Program-made: the position numbers and the translations under genes | Source of the DNA: Christensenella sp. UBA3770 | GTDB lineage: Bacteria; Bacillota; Clostridia; Christensenellales; CAG-1252 | Length of the DNA: 21,731 nucleotides | Assembly: GCA_002371075.1 (NCBI GenBank) | Contig: DFFS01000012.1 | Location: forward strand, 1-21,731 | Reading direction: 5' to 3' | The notes under the pieces: model-generated | Told to the model about the DNA's origin: nothing | Database searches by the model: none | Seen by the model: only the letters and a program-made list of their open reading frames with translations | In this document: piece after piece, positions 14,572-21,393 of the stretch | Numbering within the stretch: the first letter of the stretch is position 1 | Layout: the number at the start of each line of letters is the position of its first letter

Positions 14572-15721
14572 CGTTTCCGCCGTACAACTTAGAAACCAAA
14601 GAAAGGTTTCCTTTTCGGAATGCGCGTTGCTTGCCATGATCCTTGTTGTCGCCACCAAATTCTGCACGCTTCCCTCCATGCTTGCCGGCGTTGCGGGGAG
14701 CAAGGCGGTGTGGGCGGCGGCGATCCTGACCGCGATCGAGGGTACGACGGTTTTCTTTTGTTTTAAGACGGCAAAACAAGGCGGGATCACCGCGCTGCCT
14801 TTGCCGACTGCCGTAAAGAGAGGCGCCTATGCCCTTTTCGCCGTGTTTTTTGCGCTCAAACTTGCCGTTTATCTGCGGGAAACCGCCACCTATTACGCCC
14901 TTTCGCTGTTTGAAAACGCGCCCGTCTTGCCGATCACGGTCCTCTTGGCGATCGCGTGCATTCTGCTTGCCCGAAAGGGATTTATGGCGGTGGGGCGTAT
15001 GATGGAGATCTTTATGTGGCTCGTGGTCTTTGTGTTTTTGTTCGTTGTGATCTTCACCCGCACGCAAGGAGACCTTTTCAACGCGCTCGCGATGTTTAAC
15101 CCCGACGTAAAGGGGCTCGGAAAGGGGGTTTTTCAGGGCTTCGCCTGGTTTGGGGACGGCACGGTGATCGCCTTCGTTGACCTCAGCGGGCAGGACGACG
15201 CCCCCATGGGCGATCTCCCTGCGATCAAAGATCGCAAAAAAGCCAAACGACGCATCGCCTTTGCCGCCGCCCTGTTTTGTTTTGCAACCGTCGTCGTGTT
15301 TTACGCGGTATTCACGGCGGTGTACGGCGACGCCGCCAAGATGACGGACTACGCTTTTATCAAACTCAGCGCCTTTAAGGCAAACACCGACGAGCTGGGC
15401 TCTGCGGATTGGCCTGTCATCATTTTGTGGTCCATTCTGACGACGCTGCATCTTACTTTGCTTTTTATCGCGGGGCGGGAGAGCCTGTACGGCGTGACGA
15501 ACAAACAAACGACGGAAAATCCCTCCTCCCTCCCCTTTGTGTTTCTCGGCGCGGCGGCGGCCATATTTTCCGCGCTTCTTCTTGACGAAGAGGGGGATTA
15601 TCAGAGCTTTATGACAAAGGTGACAAGCATCCTTTCCCTCGTTGCGACGGTGGTGGCGATGGGGTTGGGCGTATATGCCCTTGTAAAAGACAAGGAGGCG
15701 CAAAGTGAAAAACAGAACTAA
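14561..15721 (+). CDS. gerAB: GerA-type germinant receptor subunit B (spore germination permease)
   Basis: The protein has 386 residues with about ten membrane helices (for example about 18-36, 49-69 and the LLFIAGRESLYGV region near the end), belonging to the endospore germination permease branch of the APC superfamily. It begins VSFSECALLAMILVVATKF, which is where GerAB proteins start their first helix. The motif GFMAVGRMMEIFMWLVVF corresponds to the conserved R-x-x-E of helix 5. In characterised receptors this subunit binds the amino-acid germinant. ATG 14561 has GAGGAAAGGG immediately upstream and lies inside the end of gerAA, so the two are translationally coupled. A GTG 17 bp before its stop begins gerAC. 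Confidence 0.94.
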   Translation: MKSDVSAVQLRNQRKVSFSECALLAMILVVATKFCTLPSMLAGVAGSKAVWAAAILTAIEGTTVFFCFKTAKQGGITALPLPTAVKRGAYALFAVFFALKLAVYLRETATYYALSLFENAPVLPITVLLAIACILLARKGFMAVGRMMEIFMWLVVFVFLFVVIFTRTQGDLFNALAMFNPDVKGLGKGVFQGFAWFGDGTVIAFVDLSGQDDAPMGDLPAIKDRKKAKRRIAFAAALFCFATVVVFYAVFTAVYGDAAKMTDYAFIKLSAFKANTDELGSADWPVIILWSILTTLHLTLLFIAGRESLYGVTNKQTTENPSSLPFVFLGAAAAIFSALLLDEEGDYQSFMTKVTSILSLVATVVAMGLGVYALVKDKEAQSEKQN

Positions 15722-16811
15722 ACGGATCTTTGTCGTCGCCCTTGTGATCGTCGCCTGCGCGCTTGTGTCGGAACTGATCGTTTCGGAGCCCGTTTTGAAC
15801 AAGGGCGTCGTCGTCGGCATGGGGGTGGACCAAACGGAGACGGGCAGCATCGAAGTGACGATCCAAATTGCCGTCGCGGGGGAAAGCTCCGCGCCCGGCG
15901 CCCCCAACCGTTACGCCGTGGTCAGCGGCGAGGCGTCCACCTTGATCGGCGCGATGGAAAAGATCTCACGCATCACCGCCTACAAGCCCGCTTACTTTCA
16001 CTGTCATATCCTCGTACTGGGCGAACGACTGGTCACGGAGGGGGTAAAAGACGTGGTGACGCAACTGTTTGCGGAGGACTCCGTGATGGACGACGTGGCG
16101 ATCCTTGCCGCCAAAGGAAGCGCCAAAGAGACGTTGGAGCGCAGCGTGTCCGTGCAAGGAGCGGCGTCCATCTACCTGCAACAACTCAACAAGATCAACA
16201 GCACGACGGGCGGGCACCCCACCACCACCCTAAAGAGTTTTGCCACCGAATTTGAAACGGAGGGATACACTCCCTTTTTGCCCTGGGTGGAAGCCGTCCC
16301 CGTGCCGCAAGCGGTGGGTGGCGCGGACACGGGCGGCGACGAGCAAAACTACGCTTTCGACTGTTCCAAGACCGTGCTGTTTGACGAAGAGGGACACGGC
16401 ACCTTGGTGGGCGAAGAAGTCACCGCTGCGATCGGACTGACGGGGCAAGCGGACGGCATCCTCCTGCCCATCAAAACGGAGGACGGCTTTATGGACGTGT
16501 TTGTCAAAAAAAGCTTGGAATGGTGGCACATCGAAAAGAGCGGAAAGGTCACGTTGTATCCCCTGTATTTTGTCAAAGTCATTGCGACGGATCTTGCGGA
16601 AAGTCCGATGGATCTCCCGGACGAATTTGTGGAAAAACACGTTGAGACCTACGTGCAAAACACCGTAAAGGAAAGCTATGCCCTCGGAGAGAGCCTTGGC
16701 TTGGACCCCTTTTCCGTAAAGGGGAAATACTACAAGAAATACGGCGTAAAAAACAAGATCGAAAAATGCGAATTTGATCTAAAGGTCAAAGTGAAAATCG
16801 GGGACGCCTGA
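15705..16811 (+). CDS. gerAC: GerA-type germinant receptor subunit C
   Basis: The protein has 368 residues with a GTG start at 15705, preceded by AAGGAGG about 7 nt upstream. A hydrophobic N-terminus (about 8-28) contains IVAC with C19 as possible lipid-acceptor. The GerC hallmark KGVVVGMGVDQTETGSIEVT follows at about 33-52, then YFHCHILVLGERL and AEDSVMDDVAILAA in the first domain. A C-terminal GerAC domain (about 250-368) has FVKKSLEWWHIEK and ends FDLKVKVKIGDA. Subunit C is a membrane-anchored outer component of the receptor. The usual GCWD at the acylated cysteine is absent and the segment after C19 is still hydrophobic (see findings). The stop codon directly abuts the stop of the P-type ATPase gene on the other strand. 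Confidence 0.92.
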   Translation: MKNRTKRIFVVALVIVACALVSELIVSEPVLNKGVVVGMGVDQTETGSIEVTIQIAVAGESSAPGAPNRYAVVSGEASTLIGAMEKISRITAYKPAYFHCHILVLGERLVTEGVKDVVTQLFAEDSVMDDVAILAAKGSAKETLERSVSVQGAASIYLQQLNKINSTTGGHPTTTLKSFATEFETEGYTPFLPWVEAVPVPQAVGGADTGGDEQNYAFDCSKTVLFDEEGHGTLVGEEVTAAIGLTGQADGILLPIKTEDGFMDVFVKKSLEWWHIEKSGKVTLYPLYFVKVIATDLAESPMDLPDEFVEKHVETYVQNTVKESYALGESLGLDPFSVKGKYYKKYGVKNKIEKCEFDLKVKVKIGDA

Positions 16812-19196
16812 TCACTCCAGATCCAACTTTTGCAAAAACTTGGGTTTGCCACGCTTGGCAAGCACCCTTTCCAACAAGATAAACAGCACGAAGATCACGG
16901 CGCCCGCCATGCTGAGACCCAAAAGAATGTAGATCATCTTCATCGTCATGTCGGTGATCTTCATCATGTTGAAGACCCACGGGAAAAACAGCCAACCGAC
17001 AAAATACAAGGCGACCATCGGGAAGAAGATCAGCGCATGTTTGACGTCGAGCGGCAGGCACGCGCGGAAGAGCACCATAAAGGTGGCGATGGCGATCATC
17101 AGGACCGAGAGCATATCCGCCTCTTCCACGGTCAGGGAAAGGGGATGCATCATGATCTGTATGGCAACGATGCCCACCACGACGGTGAGCGCCCCCGGCA
17201 CGGCGCGCCGCAACGCGTTGTATAAGAAGCTGCCGCCCGCCCGCTCGTGATTGGGTTCCAGCGCAAGCAGGAAGGAAGGAATGCCCGTCGCCGCCACGCC
17301 CACGAGCGTCAAATGCGATGGCTCAAACGGATAGCTGCCCATAAACAGGAAGATGATGGCAAGCAACATGGCGTAAATGGTTTTGACAAGATACAGCGAC
17401 GAGGAGCGCTGCAGGTTGTTGATGGAGCGCCGTCCCTCCGCCACCACAAAGGGCATCGAGGCAAAATTCGAGTCCAACAAGACGAGAGAAGCGACGCTCT
17501 TTGCCACGTCGCTGCCCGAAGCCATCGCAACGCTGCAATCCGCTTCCTTGAGGGCAAGGATGTCGTTGACGCCATCCCCCGTCATCGCAACGGTGTGCCC
17601 CTCGCGCTTGAGGGCTTTGATCAACTCCAACTTTTGTTCCGGCGTGACCCTGCCGAAGATCTTGTATTCCTTGACGAGGGCGGCGTAATCGGGCGAGTCG
17701 CCCCACGTGGAAGCGTCGGTGTATTTATCCGCATTTTCCAGCCCCACTTTGGCGGCGATGCAAGACACCGTGATCGGGTTGTCGCCCGAGATCACGCGGA
17801 GGTCCACCCCCTCCTTTTTGAAAAAGGCAAGCGTCTCCGCCGCGTTGTCGCGGATCTTATCCTCGATCAGCAAAAAGCCCAGAACGGTTTGCCCGCTGAG
17901 CGGCGCGTCCCGCTTGATGGCATCCGCTTTTGCCACGCAAAGCACGCGTTTGCCTTGCTTTTGGAAAGAGGCGCACTTTTCGGCGTAGCGAGCGGCAAGC
18001 TCCGGCGCGACAAATTCGACGGCGCCCATTACGTAAGAGCCCCCTGCCACGTTGACGCCGCTCCATTTGCGATCAGACGAGAAGGGAAAGCCCTCCCCGA
18101 TCTCGGCGCATTCGACCTCTTTCACAAACTCCGCCACCGCTTGATAGGTGGGGTTGTTGTCCTTTACGCCGGCAACGATGGAAGCAAGGGCAAGTTTGAC
18201 TTGGTCTTGGTCCCCCTCTTCCGCCACGAGGTCCGTGACGATCATCGTGCCCTCGGTGATGGTGCCGGTTTTATCCAAGCAAAGCACGTCAACGCGTGCG
18301 AGCGTTTCGATGCTGTAAAGATCCTGCGATAACGTGTTATGCTTTGACAGGCGCACCACGCCCACCGCAAACACCGTAGTTGAAAGCGCGATCAGCCCTT
18401 GCGGGATCATCGCCACAACGCTGCCCGCCATCTTTAAGACCGCCTCGCTTGCCGAATCGTGCAAAACGAGAAGTTGTTTTAAGAAGATGGCAAGTCCCAA
18501 AGGCAACACGACGACGCTCATCAAGCGAATGATCGTGCGAAGCGCCTTTAGGATCATCGAATTGGTCTTTTTTATATAGCGGGCGCCCGCGGCGATCTTG
18601 TTTGCGTAGTTTTCCGCACCCACGTGCACAACGCGCGCCGAACACCTGCCGCTGACGACGTAGCTGCCGCTCTTGAGCTCCTCTCCCTCTCCCTTAAAGA
18701 TCGGGTAGGACTCTCCCGTGACCATGCTCTCGTTGACTTCGACGCTGCCGCCGACGACGACGGAATCGGCGCAGATCTGCCTGCCCGCTTCCAAGATCAT
18801 CACGTCGTCCTCCACCAGTTCTTCCACCGGGATCAGCCTTTCCTCCGCGTCGCGAAGAACGGTTACCTTGGGCGCGGAGATCAACGAAAGTTTTTCAATG
18901 GTCTTTTTGGCGCGGATCTCTTGGAAAATACCCACGAAAAGGTTAAAAAACACGATGCCCATAAACAGGACGTCGTTCCACTTGGCGCCGCGACTCATCG
19001 CAAGGATCAGCACCGCAAGCAAAATGTTTACGCCGTTAAAGAGCGTGAAAAGATTATCCCGCACGATCTTCCAAATGCTTTTGGTTTGAAGATCCTGCCT
19101 GCCGTTTACCTTTCCCGCCGCCACACGCCGGGAGACCTCCTCCGACGTCAGCCAAAGGGAGGTTTGTTCGGCTTTGACCTCTTGCTTGCTCTCCAC
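16812..19196 (-). CDS. Cation-transporting P-type ATPase (Exp7/CtpE-like, P2-type)
   Basis: The protein has 794 residues. Key motifs in order are the actuator TGES (160-163), M4 MIPQGL (263-268), phosphorylation DKTGT (D308-T312), nucleotide-binding FSSDRKWSG (372-380), DLRVISGDNP (465-474) and hinge MTGDGVND (538-545). M5-M6 and four more C-terminal helices follow from about 590 on. The core VRLSKHNTLSQDLYSIETLA just before the phosphorylation site is typical of the Firmicute Exp7/CtpE-like group, some members of which move calcium; the ion here is unproven. Gln occupies the place of the Glu in the PEGL calcium-site motif. The start is GTG 19196, directly after the rlmB stop (TAAGTG), with AAAGGAG 13 nt upstream. 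It is the last gene of the mrnC-rlmB unit. Confidence 0.88.
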   Translation of the reverse strand: MESKQEVKAEQTSLWLTSEEVSRRVAAGKVNGRQDLQTKSIWKIVRDNLFTLFNGVNILLAVLILAMSRGAKWNDVLFMGIVFFNLFVGIFQEIRAKKTIEKLSLISAPKVTVLRDAEERLIPVEELVEDDVMILEAGRQICADSVVVGGSVEVNESMVTGESYPIFKGEGEELKSGSYVVSGRCSARVVHVGAENYANKIAAGARYIKKTNSMILKALRTIIRLMSVVVLPLGLAIFLKQLLVLHDSASEAVLKMAGSVVAMIPQGLIALSTTVFAVGVVRLSKHNTLSQDLYSIETLARVDVLCLDKTGTITEGTMIVTDLVAEEGDQDQVKLALASIVAGVKDNNPTYQAVAEFVKEVECAEIGEGFPFSSDRKWSGVNVAGGSYVMGAVEFVAPELAARYAEKCASFQKQGKRVLCVAKADAIKRDAPLSGQTVLGFLLIEDKIRDNAAETLAFFKKEGVDLRVISGDNPITVSCIAAKVGLENADKYTDASTWGDSPDYAALVKEYKIFGRVTPEQKLELIKALKREGHTVAMTGDGVNDILALKEADCSVAMASGSDVAKSVASLVLLDSNFASMPFVVAEGRRSINNLQRSSSLYLVKTIYAMLLAIIFLFMGSYPFEPSHLTLVGVAATGIPSFLLALEPNHERAGGSFLYNALRRAVPGALTVVVGIVAIQIMMHPLSLTVEEADMLSVLMIAIATFMVLFRACLPLDVKHALIFFPMVALYFVGWLFFPWVFNMMKITDMTMKMIYILLGLSMAGAVIFVLFILLERVLAKRGKPKFLQKLDLE

Positions 19197-19913
19197 TTAC
19201 TTGCCCATGCTCCTTTGCCTGTTGTATTCGTATATACCGATGCCCGCCGCAACGGACACGTTCATCGAGGCGATCTCGCCCGTCATCGGGATGCTGACGC
19301 TGCCGTCGGACAGCTTTTTGGTCAGCGCCGAAACGCCGCTTCCCTCCGCGCCAAGCACCAGCGCCACGTCCCCCGAAAGGTCCGCCGTTGTGATATCCTT
19401 GCCGTCCATATCCATCGCGTACACCTTAAAGAACATCTCTTTGAGGTCGCGGATCACGTCGTTGACGTTGGTCACGCGGGCGACTTTGACGTACTCCGCC
19501 GCGCCGCAGGAGGTTTTGATCACGGTGTCGTTGACCGCAACAGCCCTGTGCTTGCCGATCACGATGCCGGCGGCGCCAAGGCACTCCGCGCTGCGAATGA
19601 TGCTGCCGAGGTTGTGCGGGTCCTCCACGCCGTCCAGGATCACCACAAGACGCGTGCCCTCTTTCCCCGACAAGATCTCCTCCATATCGCTATAGGAAAA
19701 ATCCGTCGTGTAAGCGACCACGCCCTGATGCTTGCCACCGGGGGAGAGTTTGTCCAAATTCTCCCTGCTGCAAAACACCGCTTTCGCGCCCTTCTCCTTT
19801 GCTTGCATCGCAAGGGACTCCGCCGCTTTGTCGCCCTTCTGCACGCAGATCTTGTCGATCGTGCGCCCTGCCTTGATCAGTTCCTTAACCGCGTTTTTTC
19901 CTTGTACGATCAT
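19197..19913 (-). CDS. rlmB: 23S rRNA 2'-O-ribose methyltransferase (TrmH/RlmB family, SPOUT fold)
   Basis: The protein has 238 residues. An N-terminal substrate-binding domain (about 1-72) opens MIVQGKNAVKELI and contains SPGGKHQGVVAY. The SPOUT domain carries the three TrmH motifs: LDGVEDPHNLGSIIRSAE (93-110), LVLGAEGSGVS (185-195) and IPMTGEIASMNVSVAAGI (208-225), which form the trefoil knot that binds S-adenosylmethionine. RlmB methylates a guanosine in 23S rRNA domain V; related family members act on other sites, so the exact nucleotide is not certain. The ATG overlaps the mrnC stop (ATGA), with GGAGAAGG just upstream as ribosome site. Confidence 0.93.
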   Translation of the reverse strand: MIVQGKNAVKELIKAGRTIDKICVQKGDKAAESLAMQAKEKGAKAVFCSRENLDKLSPGGKHQGVVAYTTDFSYSDMEEILSGKEGTRLVVILDGVEDPHNLGSIIRSAECLGAAGIVIGKHRAVAVNDTVIKTSCGAAEYVKVARVTNVNDVIRDLKEMFFKVYAMDMDGKDITTADLSGDVALVLGAEGSGVSALTKKLSDGSVSIPMTGEIASMNVSVAAGIGIYEYNRQRSMGK

Positions 19914-20302
19914 ACCTTCTCCATTATCTCAAAAAGCTCTTTTAAGCGCTCCGTCTCCCCCGTCAGATAAAGATAGCCAAACACCGCCTCCAGACCGCTT
20001 GCGCGGCGGTAATCAACGACGGAAAAGTTTTTTGCGTGATGACGGCTTTTGCTGTTGCGCGCGCGATGATACACTTCCGTTTCCTCCTCCGTTAGGTGAG
20101 AAAGCACCCTTTCCGCCTGCTCGGACTGCGCGTGCGCGTTGACTTCTTCCGCCGCTTTTTTGTGAAGGGCGTTTGCCTTTCCGTCCCCCGAAAGCGCCAG
20201 TTTGGAACGCACGAAAAGCGTCTCCACGCCGTCGCCGACAAAAGCGAGGACGAGGGGATTCATCTGCTTGACTTTATTTTTCTCTTGGGGTGAGATTATC
20301 AT
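19910..20302 (-). CDS. mrnC: Mini-ribonuclease III
   Basis: The protein has 130 residues. It consists of a single RNase III catalytic domain without the double-stranded RNA-binding domain, as expected for Mini-III. It has MNPLVLAFVGDGVETLFVR (14-32, catalytic D24), ALHKKAAEEVNAHAQ, ARNSKSRHHAK and GLEAVFGYLYLTG (103-115, catalytic E105). In Bacillus the enzyme trims the ends of 23S rRNA. The start ATG 20302 is preceded by AGGA about 8 nt upstream. An open frame reaching 20350 is rejected because it covers the promoter. It is the first gene of a compact unit with rlmB and the P-type ATPase. Confidence 0.94.
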   Translation of the reverse strand: MIISPQEKNKVKQMNPLVLAFVGDGVETLFVRSKLALSGDGKANALHKKAAEEVNAHAQSEQAERVLSHLTEEETEVYHRARNSKSRHHAKNFSVVDYRRASGLEAVFGYLYLTGETERLKELFEIMEKV

Positions 20303-20321
20303 ACCGTTTTTCCTATGTATT

Positions 20322-20350
20322 ATTATAGTATATTCGTCGCTATAATGCAA
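20322..20350 (-). promoter_or_regulatory. Promoter of the mrnC-rlmB-ATPase unit
   Basis: On the minus strand TTGCAT (20350-20345) lies 17 bp from a perfect TATAAT (20327-20322). Transcription would start near 20315. Confidence 0.68.
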
Positions 20351-20406
20351 TGGATAAAAGGGGCGGATCGGCGCATCTTTTTTGCTTTTTACGGATTTTT
20401 TTTGGT

Positions 20407-20441
20407 GGGAAAACCGGCAGCAAACTCCTCTTGCTTTTCCC
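20407..20441. other. Inverted repeat in the mrnC-cwlD gap
   Basis: The 309-bp gap between mrnC and cwlD holds GGGAAAA (20407-20413) paired with TTTTCCC (20435-20441). An inner GCAA/TTGC pair (20420-20423, 20431-20434) is separated by a 6-nt bulge. A second small stem, CTTGCG/CGCAAG, is at 20463-20476. Neither has a T tract, so they do not look like terminators. No gene was recognised here. Confidence 0.3.
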
Positions 20442-20520
20442 CTTTCCTTTCACACTTCTAAACTTGCGAGCGCAAGCATATCCTTTCATCGTGTGGAAAT
20501 GTGTGCACCGTAAGCCGAAT

Positions 20521-20541
20521 TGTGGATAACTCGGTGGATAA
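20521..20541 (+). promoter_or_regulatory. DnaA-box-like pair upstream of cwlD
   Basis: TGTGGATAA (20521-20529) is the exact reverse complement of the consensus DnaA box TTATCCACA. GGTGGATAA (20533-20541) differs at one position and lies 12 bp downstream in the same orientation, about one helical turn away. A looser TGTGGAAAT is at 20492-20500. Binding is unproven. Confidence 0.35.
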
Positions 20542-20550
20542 GTGGACTAC

Positions 20551-20567
20551 TTATGCATTTTTGCATT
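20551..20567. repeat. TTATGCAT-type motif upstream of cwlD
   Basis: TTATGCATTTTTGCATT matches the gerAA upstream motif (13028-13044) at 16 of 17 positions. Its first arm TTATGC also pairs with GCATAA at 20575-20580. It ends 44 bp before the cwlD ATG. Confidence 0.4.
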
Positions 20568-20592
20568 TTTTCACGCATAAAAACAGGCTTTT

Positions 20593-20599
20593 TGTCGAA
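20593..20599 (+). promoter_or_regulatory. Possible Spo0A box in the cwlD leader
   Basis: TGTCGAA is the core Spo0A-binding heptamer and sits directly before the AAAGGAGAA ribosome site of cwlD. A 7-mer is expected by chance a few times in a window this size, so this is only suggestive. Confidence 0.25.
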
Positions 20600-20611
20600 A
20601 AGGAGAACCGT

Positions 20612-21322
20612 ATGTTCAAGGTGATCAAACTCAAAACCATCCTTATCACTGCCGCAGCGCTTGTTTTGGCGGCGGTCATCGTCCTTTGCTGCTTCCTTGG
20701 CGCGAGAAAGAGCAAAACGGCGACGGTGTTTTCTCCCCTCCCCAAAAAGACGGTGGTCATCGACGCGGGTCACGGAGGCGCCGACCCCGGGGTGACGGGG
20801 ATCCGCACCGGCGTAAAGGAAAGCGACCTGAACCTAAAAACCGCCCTCGTGCTTGGCGAGATCTTTTTATCCGCCGGCTACCACCCCGTGCAAACGAGAA
20901 AGACGGAGGAGAGCACCGTAGAGGGCACCTTTGACAAAAGTGCGGATATGGAAGCGCGACGCGAGGTGATCAAAAGATTCGCGCCCGACGCCGTGATCAG
21001 CCTGCACATGAACAAGTACCCCGACGCTTCGCGTCGCGGCGTGCAGGTTTTTTATACGACGGATGCTTCAAAAGACCTTGCGGAAAGACTGCAAAAACAC
21101 CTGAATCAAACGATGAACGTGCCCACCCTCAACCGTGAGTTTGAACCCATTTGCGGCGACTACTACATCGCGGATAACGAGAGTATTCCCTCCGTGATAA
21201 TAGAATGCGCTTTTTTGTCCAACCCGATTGACGAAGCGCTGATCACAAACGCCGATTACCGCCTGCGTTTGGCATCCGAAATCCAAGTCGCCGTGGCAAG
21301 ATACCTAACGGAGAAGCAGTAA
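20612..21322 (+). CDS. cwlD: N-acetylmuramoyl-L-alanine amidase, CwlD-like (spore cortex)
   Basis: The protein has 236 residues, about the length of Bacillus CwlD. An N-terminal membrane anchor or signal (about 9-30) is followed by one Amidase_3 domain starting KKTVVIDAGHGGADPG. Zinc ligands and catalytic residues are visible: H54 in DAGHGG, E70 in GVKESDLN, H132 in ISLHMN and catalytic E198 in VIIECAFLSN. There are no SPOR, SH3 or repeat domains, which favours CwlD over vegetative amidases. CwlD cleaves side peptides from cortex muramic acid, the first step towards muramic-delta-lactam, which germination lytic enzymes recognise. Start ATG 20612 has AAAGGAG about 7 nt upstream. The frame is open upstream to 20501, but that part covers the leader motifs and is rejected. 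The gene is alone on its strand and is followed by a repeat-rich non-coding stretch. Confidence 0.85.
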   Translation: MFKVIKLKTILITAAALVLAAVIVLCCFLGARKSKTATVFSPLPKKTVVIDAGHGGADPGVTGIRTGVKESDLNLKTALVLGEIFLSAGYHPVQTRKTEESTVEGTFDKSADMEARREVIKRFAPDAVISLHMNKYPDASRRGVQVFYTTDASKDLAERLQKHLNQTMNVPTLNREFEPICGDYYIADNESIPSVIIECAFLSNPIDEALITNADYRLRLASEIQVAVARYLTEKQ

Positions 21323-21377
21323 AGTTATACGCTGATTGCAAATGCGGAATGAAATAATTAAATGAGGAATTCGTTGC

Positions 21378-21391
21378 TCCACGAAAGTGGA
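21378..21391. other. Small hairpin with GAAA tetraloop downstream of cwlD
   Basis: TCCAC and GTGGA (21378-21382, 21387-21391) form a 5-bp stem closed by a GAAA tetraloop, 55 nt after the cwlD stop. There is no T tract, so it is not a standard terminator. It may stabilise the mRNA 3' end or belong to the adjacent repeat element. Confidence 0.3.
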
Positions 21392-21393
21392 AA

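Noticed and set aside
13159..15907. Long minus-strand frames (543 and 464 codons) across the gerA operon
   Set aside because: They are shadows of the clearly homologous GerAA/GerAB/GerAC frames; their products are His/Arg/Gln-rich with no family features.
17247..19970. Long plus-strand frames (361 and 448 codons) across the P-type ATPase and rlmB
   Set aside because: They are antisense to genes with complete catalytic motifs; the products show no recognisable domain.
20521..20541. Replication origin
   Set aside because: Only one perfect and one near-perfect DnaA box, without dnaA/dnaN or a clear AT-rich unwinding element nearby; too little for an origin call.
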